Assembly (NCBI GenBank): GCA_016869415.1 | Contig: VGEI01000222.1 | Coordinates: forward strand, 1-6,282 | Length of the DNA stretch: 6,282 nucleotides | Direction of reading: 5' to 3' | Source: Alphaproteobacteria bacterium | GTDB lineage: Bacteria; Pseudomonadota; Alphaproteobacteria; CACIAM-22H2 | Shown here: positions 1-6,119 of the stretch, one piece after another | Layout: each line of letters begins with the position of its first letter | How positions within the stretch are numbered: the first letter of the stretch is position 1 | Position numbers and translations under genes: made by a program | Notes under the pieces: model-generated | What the model was told of the DNA's origin: nothing | Databases searched by the model: none | What the model saw: the letters and a program-made list of their open reading frames with translations, nothing else

Positions 1-1
1 G

Positions 2-685
2 CCGAGACTGTCCCGACTGTTGCCTCCGCTGATCGGCGCCCTGGGCGCCGGTGCGGCCCTTGTCTGGTGGCTTGGCAGCTTCACCCCGCCCGCCGGCGCA
101 CTCTTCGCCTTCGCCCAGCCCAATGTCTACATGCCGCAATTCTCCTGGCAGGCGATGGTCGAGTTGGTCGTCCCGCTGGCGATCACCGTGCTGGTCGTGC
201 AGAACGGCCAGGGCATCGCCGTCCTGACCGCCAGCGGCCACCAGCCGCCGGTCAATGCCATCGCCGTGGGTTGCGGGATCGGCTCGCTCCTGGCCGGGAT
301 GGTCGGCGCGGTGTCCACCTGCCTGACCGGTCCGACCAACGCCATCGTCGCCAGCTCGGGCGAAACGCGTCGGCACTACACCGCGGCCGTGTTCCTCTGC
401 CTGATGGCCATTGCCTTCGGACTGATGGCGCCGTTCTTCACCCGGCTTCTTCTCGCCACACCGCCGGCCTTTATCGCGACCCTCGCCGGCCTTGCCATGC
501 TGCGCGTGCTGCAGACTGCCTTCCAAGCGTCTTTCCGCGAGAAATTCAGCTTCGGCGCGCTGATCTGCTTCCTGGTCACCGTGGCCGATGTGCCGATCCT
601 GAGCATCGGCGCACCGTTCTGGGGGCTGGTCCTGGGCCTCGCCGCCTCGCACCTGCTGGAGCGGGACGACCTGAAGCGCGGCTAA
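2..685 (+). CDS. benE: Benzoate/H+ symporter, BenE family (C-terminal part; start lies left of the window)
   Basis: The frame is open to the left edge and ends at TAA 683-685, giving 227 residues. BenE proteins are usually about 390-400 residues, so roughly the first 40% is missing. The TTG at position 20 is only an internal codon. The sequence is very hydrophobic, with about five or six membrane segments. It carries the family hallmarks NGQGIAVL, GHQPPVN and a VSTCLTGPTNAI block followed by a Ser-rich turn. These glycine/proline-rich re-entrant segments are typical of the BenE/nucleobase-transporter-like fold. Family members are inner-membrane proton symporters that import benzoate for ring-hydroxylating catabolism. 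The gene converges on the GST gene, and their stop codons overlap by 4 bp. It therefore does not belong to the minus-strand operon and must have its own promoter upstream of the window. The family call is strong; benzoate itself as substrate is inferred from the family. Confidence 0.93.
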   Translation, partial: PRLSRLLPPLIGALGAGAALVWWLGSFTPPAGALFAFAQPNVYMPQFSWQAMVELVVPLAITVLVVQNGQGIAVLTASGHQPPVNAIAVGCGIGSLLAGMVGAVSTCLTGPTNAIVASSGETRRHYTAAVFLCLMAIAFGLMAPFFTRLLLATPPAFIATLAGLAMLRVLQTAFQASFREKFSFGALICFLVTVADVPILSIGAPFWGLVLGLAASHLLERDDLKRG

Positions 686-1311
686 GGCAGGCCGTTGCGG
701 ACGTGGCGGCGATAGGGCGGTCGCGCGCTCAGGCGCTCGTAGTACGCGGCGACGGCCGGATAGACTGGCCTGTCGAAATCCAGGCAGAACCAGCGATTGA
801 CCACCAGGCCGATCGGGATGTCGGCGATGGTGAACGCCTCGCCCGTGACGTAGGGGCCCGTCGCGGCCAGATGCGCCTCCAGCTGTCCGACCTCTTTGGT
901 GATCTGCCGGCGTCCCTGCTCGATGAACCAGGGATTGTTCCAGGGCGGCTCGTTGAGCATGCCGCCGAGGAACGCGCCGCGCAGCGAGATCGACGTCTCG
1001 TAGTTCGCCCAGTCCATCCACTGCTCGATACGGGCCCGTGCGAGCGGGTCCGTCGGGTAGAGATCGGCGGCCTTATGCTTGCTGGCCAAGTAGCGGACGA
1101 TCGTGTTCGATTCCCTGAGCACCTGCCCGTCATCGATAACGGCCGGGACCAGTCCGATCGGATTGATGCTCATAAACTCCGCATCAGAGGTGGGGCGGAA
1201 ACCGCGGCCCCAGTCCTCGCGTGTGTACTCGATGCTGAGCTCGTCGCAGATCCACAGCACCTTGCGCACATTGAACGAGTTCGCCCTGCCGAGAATGCGG
1301 AGTTTCCCCAC
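682..1311 (-). CDS. Glutathione S-transferase, GstB-like (cytosolic)
   Basis: The product is 209 residues, a normal GST length. The N-terminal thioredoxin-like domain (about 1-80) has a putative active-site loop around N11-S12-N14, the cis-proline in GLVP (P56) and the glutathione-binding E67-S68 pair of the ESNTIVRYL motif. The all-helical C-terminal domain (about 90-205) contains WMDWAN (98-103) and the N-capping/hydrophobic-staple motif FTIADI with D164. From memory the pattern resembles E. coli GstB (NSTNVKKVL, NPNGLVP, ESNAIVRYLA). I chose the GTG at 1311 because AAAGGA lies six bases upstream and the domain begins a few residues later. A longer frame from 1389 would add about 26 low-complexity residues overlapping the hydroxylase gene. 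It is the last gene of the minus-strand string, 19 bp after the hydroxylase stop. In such a setting it could isomerise, dehalogenate or detoxify a hydroxylase or ring-cleavage product; the exact substrate is not visible. Confidence 0.93.
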   Translation of the reverse strand: MGKLRILGRANSFNVRKVLWICDELSIEYTREDWGRGFRPTSDAEFMSINPIGLVPAVIDDGQVLRESNTIVRYLASKHKAADLYPTDPLARARIEQWMDWANYETSISLRGAFLGGMLNEPPWNNPWFIEQGRRQITKEVGQLEAHLAATGPYVTGEAFTIADIPIGLVVNRWFCLDFDRPVYPAVAAYYERLSARPPYRRHVRNGLP

Positions 1312-1317
1312 GATCGG

Positions 1318-1323
1318 TCCTTT
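1318..1323 (-). promoter_or_regulatory. Ribosome binding site deciding the GST start
   Basis: The minus strand reads AAAGGA, followed by six bases and then GTG (1311-1309). It lies in the 19-bp gap after the hydroxylase stop (1333-1331). It favours the GTG at 1311 over upstream in-frame starts inside the neighbouring gene. Confidence 0.7.
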
Positions 1324-1330
1324 CTCGCCG

Positions 1331-2920
1331 CTATTGAGAGCGGCCGGCAATGCGCTCGAACACGGCCCGCGCCGGCGCCGCGGCGCCACGCCAAGCGACG
1401 TGCTGGTCGGGCCGGATCAGCGCATAGCGCGCCTGGTATAGCGCTGCGATGTCGGCATCGTCCGTGCTCATCACGGTGAGCGGCAGCCCCGCTTCGCTGG
1501 CGGCACGTTGCGCATCCTCGATGCCGCTTGCCTCGGCCTCCCGGGTGGCGAGCAAGGTGAAGCCGGGACCGAAGCAGTCGTAAAGCGAGAGGCCGCTTTC
1601 CAACCAGGCGTGCGGGGCCACGTGACCTGGCCGGGCGCAAGGAACGTAGGTGGAGCCGTTGGGCGGCGCCGCACTGCCATCGGAAACGATCACCGGCGAA
1701 TCGTCGTAGCGATAGCCCAGCACGACGCCGATGGTATTGAACTCGCGCTGCTTGAGCTCGCGGATGCGCGCACCGACCGTCGCGCGCAGGCGCTCGCCCT
1801 CGCTGCCCGGCGCCTCGAGCCCGTCCTGCCACAGCTGGTTACCGAGCACGGCGTGGTTGGCCACCGCCTCGTCCATCACCCAGCTATGCACCGGGCGGCG
1901 CTCGCGCTCGTAGCTGTCGAGCAATGCCGGCCCGCCCCAGCCCTGCAGCACCGCGGCGATCTTCCAGCCGAGATCGACCGAGTCCGCGATACCCATGTTC
2001 ATGCCGTAGCCGCCGAAGGGCGGATGCAGATGGCAGGCATCGCCGGCCAGAAAGACGCGGCCGTCGCGATAGCGGTCGGCGATCAGCCGGCTGGCCATCC
2101 ACTCGTCGGAGCTCAAGACCTCGTAGGCACGATCTATGCCCGTGGCGGTGCGGATCAGCGAGGCTCCGTCGAGCGCGGAGAGGTTCACGTCTCCCTTCAC
2201 GCCGGTGGGCATGAAGAACCAGATGTCACCGCGGTCCATTGGCCCGATCAGGCCGGGGAAGTCTGGGTTCACCTGCCAGTACATGATCGCCTTCTCGTGG
2301 CTATGCGCCTGCGCGAGGCCGGGCGCACGGAAGACGAAGTTGTAGTTGCGCGAGAGGCTGCGCTCGCCGCTCAGGCGCGTGCCGATCGCCTCACGCACAG
2401 CACTGCGCGCCCCGTCGGCTCCGAGCAGGTAATCGCAAGCGACGGTCGCTGTAGCGCCCGAGGCGACGTCGCGCAGCTGCGCCTGCACCTCGTGCCCGTC
2501 CTGCGCGAGCGACACGAACTCGGTCCCGAAGCGGAGTGTGACGCTGGGCAGGGTCTGGGCATGTGCCCGCAGCACCTCCTCCAGCGTGTATTGCGGCACC
2601 CATTGCGCGTGCTCGGAATAGCGCGGGTCGCGCGCCGGCGCACAGTTGAAGGCATTCTCGAAACGCGCCAGGGCGTAGCCGCCGAGCCGGGTGACGAAGA
2701 GCACGGTCGAGGGATAGTCGACGCCCAGCGGCGAGGCCGCCCGCAGTCTGTCGGCGATGCCCCAGCGGCGCAGATGCTCGCGGGTACGCGCATGCGTGGT
2801 CTTGGCGCGCGGCGCGTAGCCGACGCGGTCGTTGCGCTCGACCACCAGGCAGGCGATGCCGCGATGGCCGAGTTCGATGGCCAGCGCCAGGCCGACCGGC
2901 CCGGCGCCGACGATCGCCAC
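1331..2920 (-). CDS. FAD-dependent aromatic-ring monooxygenase (class A flavin hydroxylase, MhpA/TfdB/phenol-hydroxylase-like)
   Basis: The product is 529 residues, close to the 550-600 of MhpA- and TfdB-type hydroxylases. The FAD Rossmann motif GAGPVG is at residues 5-10, with the ribose-binding acid E28 at the end of beta-2. The second FAD/NAD(P)H motif, LLGADGARS, carries D169-G170. The third, GRVFLAGDACHLHPP, carries D294 and is followed by the conserved GGYGMNMGIADSVDL helix. From about 430 to 529 comes the thioredoxin-like dimerisation domain of phenol hydroxylases, with a LYD.FG.GFTLL stretch and RPDQHVAWR (503-511). These enzymes use NAD(P)H and O2 to hydroxylate phenolic or related aromatics in the cytoplasm. 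The GTG start has AGGA (2929-2926) five bases upstream. It leaves only one residue before the Rossmann strand, which is short; the frame continues upstream to a CTG that overlaps the ankyrin stop. It is followed 19 bp later by the GST gene. The substrate is unknown; family confidence is high. Confidence 0.93.
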   Translation of the reverse strand: MAIVGAGPVGLALAIELGHRGIACLVVERNDRVGYAPRAKTTHARTREHLRRWGIADRLRAASPLGVDYPSTVLFVTRLGGYALARFENAFNCAPARDPRYSEHAQWVPQYTLEEVLRAHAQTLPSVTLRFGTEFVSLAQDGHEVQAQLRDVASGATATVACDYLLGADGARSAVREAIGTRLSGERSLSRNYNFVFRAPGLAQAHSHEKAIMYWQVNPDFPGLIGPMDRGDIWFFMPTGVKGDVNLSALDGASLIRTATGIDRAYEVLSSDEWMASRLIADRYRDGRVFLAGDACHLHPPFGGYGMNMGIADSVDLGWKIAAVLQGWGGPALLDSYERERRPVHSWVMDEAVANHAVLGNQLWQDGLEAPGSEGERLRATVGARIRELKQREFNTIGVVLGYRYDDSPVIVSDGSAAPPNGSTYVPCARPGHVAPHAWLESGLSLYDCFGPGFTLLATREAEASGIEDAQRAASEAGLPLTVMSTDDADIAALYQARYALIRPDQHVAWRGAAAPARAVFERIAGRSQ

Positions 2921-2925
2921 TTGAG

Positions 2926-2929
2926 TCCT
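2926..2929 (-). promoter_or_regulatory. Probable ribosome binding site of the monooxygenase gene
   Basis: AGGA on the minus strand lies five bases before GTG 2920-2918, in the 29-bp gap after the ankyrin stop. It supports that GTG over the CTG at 2953-2951, which would overlap the ankyrin TGA. Confidence 0.5.
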
Positions 2930-2949
2930 AGTGCCTTGCGCTATGGAGG

Positions 2950-3600
2950 TCAGCGCGCACCCGCCGCGACCAGCAGCCGCTCGATCTCCCGATAGCCGCG
3001 CCGGCGCGCGTGGCTCAGCGAGCTGACGCCATCCTTGTCAGGCAGATCGACGTTTGCCCGGGCGGCGATCAGCAGGCGCACGATCTCGACATAGGGCGGG
3101 CCGCCGTTACCGAGAATCACGGCCTCGAGCAGCGCAGTCCAGCCCAGCCGGTTGACGTGATCGACGTCGACACCGGCCTCGATCAGCGTCTTCACCGTCT
3201 CGACATGGCCGCGTTCGGCGGCGGGGATCAATGCCGTGCCGCCGAAGCGGTTGATACTGCGCAGATCGGCGCCGTTGGCCAGGGTCAGGCGCAGGATCTC
3301 GAGATAGCCTCGCGCCCCGGCCAGCAGATACGGGCTGTCGTGGATGTCGTCCTTGGCGTTGACGTCGGCCTTCGCCTCTATGAGCAGGCGCGCCACCTCG
3401 ATGTGATTGCCCTGCACCGCGGCCATCAGCGCCGTGCGCTGGCGCCCGTCGCGTGCCTCCAACGCCGCACCGGCAGCCAGCGCCTGGCGCACCGCCGCGG
3501 CATCGCCCCGGTCAGCCGCGGCGATCAGCGCCGTCTGAGTCTTCGCCGGCCCGGTCATGAGGACGATTATGACAGCCACAAGGACAACGAGGAGCCTCAT
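2950..3600 (-). CDS. Ankyrin-repeat protein with N-terminal hydrophobic export/anchor segment (YahD-like repeats)
   Basis: The product is 216 residues. Residues 3-16 are a run of Leu/Val/Ile with only one positive charge before it, and a polar Lys/Thr/Gln stretch follows. This fits a short signal peptide or membrane anchor; no clean cleavage site is obvious. From about 22 to the end there are six ankyrin units, most with TALxxAA, a Gly turn, EIVRLLIxAxAxV and an Asn/Asp-rich hairpin. The fifth carries a small insertion (GNGGPP, 164-169), and the sixth is cut short at the C-terminus. From memory the spacing, including the insert after the fifth TALLEA, resembles E. coli YahD and its homologues. 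Ankyrin arrays bind protein partners; no catalytic motif is seen. Its ATG overlaps the TRAP-protein stop in ATGA, and no clear Shine-Dalgarno precedes it, so translation is probably coupled to that gene. The partner and role in the operon are unknown. Confidence 0.92.
   Translation of the reverse strand: MRLLVVLVAVIIVLMTGPAKTQTALIAAADRGDAAAVRQALAAGAALEARDGRQRTALMAAVQGNHIEVARLLIEAKADVNAKDDIHDSPYLLAGARGYLEILRLTLANGADLRSINRFGGTALIPAAERGHVETVKTLIEAGVDVDHVNRLGWTALLEAVILGNGGPPYVEIVRLLIAARANVDLPDKDGVSSLSHARRRGYREIERLLVAAGAR
3597..3600 (-). other. ATGA stop-start overlap coupling the TRAP protein and ankyrin genes
   Basis: The minus strand reads ATGA. The ATG (3600-3598) starts the ankyrin gene and the TGA (3599-3597) stops the TRAP-protein gene. 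The bases just upstream of the ATG contain no purine-rich ribosome binding site, which suggests termination-reinitiation. Confidence 0.8.
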
Positions 3601-4538
3601 GCGGGTAGCGGCCCCACTGCCGCCTCGAGCAAGCGCCAGGCCTCGCGGCCGCAGCGCTCGCGGCAGCCGGCGTAGAAGCCGCCGGCCAGCCGGGCGCGGA
3701 AACCGCCGGTCTCGGCGCTGTTGAAGACCATGCCGCGCGTCGCCAGCTGCTCCTCGAGCGTGCGGTTGAGCGCCACCGTGTAGGCGCGCTGGCGCGCCAC
3801 ATGGGAGCGACTGGCGCGCTGCACGATGCCCTGGATGTCCTCGGGCAGCGCCTTCCAGAACCCGAGATTGCCGATCAGGTTGAAGCCCGACCAGACATGA
3901 CCCGTCAGGGAGACGAAAGGTGCCACCTTCTCCAGCCGGTTGGCGTCGGTGATGGCCAGCGGATTCTCATGCCCGTCGACGCGCCGGCCGGCCAGTGCAC
4001 CGTGGAGATCGGCGACGTTGACCGTGACCGGCTCGGCGCCCAGCGCCGCGAACAGTTCGCGGAACAGCGCCCCGTTGGGCACGCGCGTGCGGTAGCCGGC
4101 GAGGTCGTCCACCGTGCGCACTGGCCCGGCCACCGAGCAGATGTGGCGGAAGCCGTTCTCCAACGCGCCGCCCGGCATGAGGTAGAGGCCCTTGGCCACT
4201 AGCTCCTTACGTAGTTGCTCACCCAGCGCCCCGTCGGCGGCGCGATGCGCCTCCGCCGACGAGGCGAAGGCGAAGGGTATCCCCTGGATCTCGGCCGCCG
4301 GCACGCGCATGGCGATCAGCGGACCCATCATGGTGGCGAACTCCAGCTCGCCGTCGAGCAGCATGTCGAGTACCTGCGGATCGGAGCCCGGCACGCGCGC
4401 GTTGCCGGCGTGCACGGCGATGTCGAGACGGCCGCCGGTCGCCTGCCGGACCTCGTCCCAGAGATCGACCAGGAAACCGTGCTGATGGCTCTTCTCCGGC
4501 TGGTTGTGGAACTGCCGGCCGCGCCAGGTCCGCGTCAT
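3597..4538 (-). CDS. TRAP transporter solute-binding protein, DctP family, lacking a signal peptide
   Basis: The product is 313 residues, about the length of a mature DctP domain. The first lobe begins almost at once (WRGRQFHNQPEKSHQHGFLVDLWDEV, read across residues 5-30). The ligand-binding region has R152 in TRVPNG, the usual position of the carboxylate-clamping arginine. The hinge motif VDGHENPL (187-194) follows, with His where Gln is usual. GFWKALPEDIQGIVQ is the typical C-terminal helix. DctP proteins normally bind organic acids in the periplasm and hand them to DctQM. Here residues 1-30 contain no hydrophobic export segment, and an in-frame TGA stands only seven codons upstream, so no longer start exists. 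No DctQ or DctM gene is in view. It follows tctC by 21 bp without a good ribosome binding site, and overlaps the ankyrin gene by 4 bp. It may be cytosolic, a genuine leaderless subfamily, or an N-terminally damaged copy. Confidence 0.88.
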   Translation of the reverse strand: MTRTWRGRQFHNQPEKSHQHGFLVDLWDEVRQATGGRLDIAVHAGNARVPGSDPQVLDMLLDGELEFATMMGPLIAMRVPAAEIQGIPFAFASSAEAHRAADGALGEQLRKELVAKGLYLMPGGALENGFRHICSVAGPVRTVDDLAGYRTRVPNGALFRELFAALGAEPVTVNVADLHGALAGRRVDGHENPLAITDANRLEKVAPFVSLTGHVWSGFNLIGNLGFWKALPEDIQGIVQRASRSHVARQRAYTVALNRTLEEQLATRGMVFNSAETGGFRARLAGGFYAGCRERCGREAWRLLEAAVGPLPA

Positions 4539-4559
4539 CGTGAAGCCCGCGCCACGCCG

Positions 4560-5552
4560 TCAGTCGACCTTGATGTTGGCCTCGCGCACCACCTTGTCCC
4601 AGCGCGCGTGGTCCTCGCGGATGATCGCGGTCAGCCGCTCGGCCGTTTGGTCCCAGATCTCGAGGCCGGACTTGGCGAGCCGCTCAGGCAAATCGGGCAT
4701 AGCCATGACCCGTGTCGCCTCGGCGCGCAGACGCGCGACGATGTCGTCAGGCGTGCCCTTGGGTGCGAAGAGCGCGATCCACGAGGAATAGTCGTAGCCC
4801 GGCACGCCGCTCTCATGCGCCGTGGGCAGATTGGGAAAGGCGGCGCTGCGCTTGGCCCCGGCGAAGCCGATGGGCTTCACCTTGCCGTCGTCGAGGAACG
4901 GCAGGGCGAGCGTGTGGGCGATCATCGTGAAATGGACCTGTCCGGCGGCAAGATCGGCGGCCGCCTGGGTGGCGCCGCGATACGGCACATGGGCCATTTT
5001 CACGCCGGACATGTGCATGAACATCTCGGTCGCCAGGTGCTGCGGGCTGCCGGGGCCGCCGCTGGCGTAGTTGAGCTGGCCGGGCCGCGCCTTGGCGTAG
5101 ACGAGGAACTCCGGCACCGTCTTCACCGGTAGCGCGCCGTTGACGCCGATCAGGGTCGGGATGGTGGCGATGCCGCGGATCGGGATGAAGTCGTTGACCG
5201 AGTCGAAGCGCGCCTTGTCGCGGTTGATGTTGGGCAGGATGGTGAGGATCGAGTTGTTGAGCGCGGCGAGGGTATAGCCATCCGGCCGGGCCGTGCGCAC
5301 CTGCTCCGTGCCGACCAGGCCGGCAGCGGCGGCGACGTTCTCCACCGGGAATTGCTGCTTGAAGCCCTCGGCCATGCGCTCGACGACGATGCGCGCGGCG
5401 ATGTCCGAAGCGCTGGCCGCCTGCAGCAGCAGGATCACCAGCACCGGCTTGCTGGGATAGGTCTGGGCCGGCGCCTGTGCGGCGGACGCCAGAAGAAACG
5501 CAAGCGCCCCCGCCGCAGAGAGAATAGCTGCGCGCCGCCCGAATACCGTCAT
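4560..5552 (-). CDS. Tripartite tricarboxylate transporter-type solute-binding protein (TctC/Bug family)
   Basis: The product is 330 residues, the usual length for this family. A signal peptide spans about 1-26/30: R6-R7, a hydrophobic core, then SAAQA. Its double arginine only partly resembles a Tat motif, so Sec export is as likely. The mature part starts with YPSKPV, as in most Bug proteins, and has ARPDGYTL (88-95), GQLNYASGGPGSPQHLA (158-174), HVPYRG (188-193) and the C-terminal FAPKGTP (262-268). Bug proteins bind carboxylates or aromatic acids in the periplasm, sometimes with TctAB, often as orphans. The first ligand loop is unusual. The common PxPPGGxxD is ILLLQAASASD (40-50), and VENRPGAGG is VENVAAAAG (70-78), which implies an altered pocket or a divergent subfamily. 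The start is supported by GGAGG five bases upstream. It lies 30 bp after the VOC gene; no tctA or tctB is seen. Confidence 0.95.
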   Translation of the reverse strand: MTVFGRRAAILSAAGALAFLLASAAQAPAQTYPSKPVLVILLLQAASASDIAARIVVERMAEGFKQQFPVENVAAAAGLVGTEQVRTARPDGYTLAALNNSILTILPNINRDKARFDSVNDFIPIRGIATIPTLIGVNGALPVKTVPEFLVYAKARPGQLNYASGGPGSPQHLATEMFMHMSGVKMAHVPYRGATQAAADLAAGQVHFTMIAHTLALPFLDDGKVKPIGFAGAKRSAAFPNLPTAHESGVPGYDYSSWIALFAPKGTPDDIVARLRAEATRVMAMPDLPERLAKSGLEIWDQTAERLTAIIREDHARWDKVVREANIKVD

Positions 5553-5557
5553 GCTTC

Positions 5558-5562
5558 CCTCC
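5558..5562 (-). promoter_or_regulatory. Ribosome binding site of the tctC-like gene
   Basis: GGAGG within a GGGGAGGG run on the minus strand lies five bases before ATG 5552-5550. It is one of the two strongest Shine-Dalgarno sequences in the operon. Confidence 0.75.
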
Positions 5563-5582
5563 CCGTTATGCCGACGGCCGGT

Positions 5583-6047
5583 TCAGCCTGCCAGCTCCGA
5601 TGCTTTGACGCCGGGCGTCAGGCCCAGCGCCGTTGCCTCCGCCGCCTCGAAATTGAGCTCGATCTTGATGCCGTTGGGGTCGAAGAAGAATACCTGGTAG
5701 AGGCCCTGGTCGGACACCTGGCGCTCTTTGAAGTCGATCTTCAGCCGGCGCAGCCGCTCCAGCGTCTCGCCAAGGCCGGTGGCACGGAAGGCGATGTGGT
5801 CGATGACGCCCGTGCCGCTCTCCGCCTCCGATTGCTGGCCGAGATAGGTCTTACGGTTGGCCGAGGTGTTCGCGCCGCCCTCGGTGACATGAATGACGTC
5901 GCGGTCGCCGATATAGAGCCAGCAGACGGGGAACTTGAAATCCGGCGTGTAGCCCGCTCGCATGCCGAGCACCTCGACATACCAGCGCTTGGTCGCCTCC
6001 ATGTCGGAAGTCTGAACGAGGATGTGTTCGAGATGGCTTAGCGGCAT
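5583..6047 (-). CDS. VOC-superfamily protein (glyoxalase/extradiol dioxygenase-like)
   Basis: The product is 154 residues, a normal single-chain VOC protein with two beta-alpha-beta-beta-beta modules. Module one opens with LSHLEHILVQTSDMEATKRW (3-22) and YVEVLGM. Module two opens with VIDHIAFRATGL (81-92) and ends in FFDPNGIKIELNF (121-133). The candidate metal ligands are H8, H53 (VIHVTE), H84 and E130, matching the usual His/His/Glu positions. Members include glyoxalase I, fosfomycin-resistance enzymes, extradiol ring-cleaving dioxygenases and methylmalonyl-CoA epimerase; the sequence alone does not choose among them. With an aromatic hydroxylase downstream, a role on an aromatic or ring-cleavage intermediate is a reasonable guess. 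The ATG is supported by GGAGG six bases upstream. It is the first gene in the string that is complete in the window, and tctC follows 30 bp later. No export signal is present, so it is cytoplasmic. Confidence 0.93.
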   Translation of the reverse strand: MPLSHLEHILVQTSDMEATKRWYVEVLGMRAGYTPDFKFPVCWLYIGDRDVIHVTEGGANTSANRKTYLGQQSEAESGTGVIDHIAFRATGLGETLERLRRLKIDFKERQVSDQGLYQVFFFDPNGIKIELNFEAAEATALGLTPGVKASELAG

Positions 6048-6053
6048 GCGTTC

Positions 6054-6058
6054 CCTCC
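6054..6058 (-). promoter_or_regulatory. Ribosome binding site of the VOC gene
   Basis: GGAGG on the minus strand lies six bases before ATG 6047-6045. This fixes the VOC start. Confidence 0.75.
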
Positions 6059-6105
6059 GGCCGCCATGCGACCGTATCGCGGCAGCTTGCCCGCCCAGTC
6101 GGGGC

Positions 6106-6119
6106 TGATCAAGCGATCA
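6106..6119. promoter_or_regulatory. Inverted repeat TGATC-N4-GATCA in the gap upstream of the VOC gene (possible operator)
   Basis: Perfect 5-bp arms flank AAGC. The element lies about 60 bp upstream of the VOC start, beside a short AT-richer stretch (about 6110-6135) that contrasts with the GC-rich surroundings. Such a position fits a regulator site or a promoter-proximal element. The arms are short enough to arise by chance, and I could not fit convincing -35/-10 boxes beside it. Confidence 0.3.

Noticed and set aside
1312..1389. Upstream in-frame GTG start for the GST gene at 1389
   Set aside because: It would add a low-complexity tail inside the monooxygenase gene, while GTG 1311 has a good ribosome binding site and the expected domain boundary.
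67..1479. A 470-codon plus-strand open frame across benE and the GST gene
   Set aside because: It is Arg/Ala-rich without recognisable motifs and runs through two well-supported genes in other frames. Long shadow frames are expected in GC-rich DNA.
1170..1832. A 220-codon minus-strand open frame overlapping the monooxygenase C-terminus and the GST N-terminus
   Set aside because: Its translation is low-complexity Arg/Ala/Gly-rich, and both overlapped genes show conserved motifs in other frames.
1508..2995. A 495-codon plus-strand open frame antisense to the monooxygenase
   Set aside because: The minus strand encodes all three flavoprotein motifs and the C-terminal domain. The antisense translation has no domain pattern and reflects codon bias.
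4215..5132. A 305-codon plus-strand open frame antisense to the two binding-protein genes
   Set aside because: It is a compositional shadow. It shows no ribosome binding site or family motif, and it crosses the boundary of two clear genes.
5463..5552. Tat signal peptide on the TctC-like protein
   Set aside because: Only two arginines at residues 6-7 are present, without the rest of the S/T-R-R-x-F-L-K consensus, so Sec versus Tat cannot be decided.
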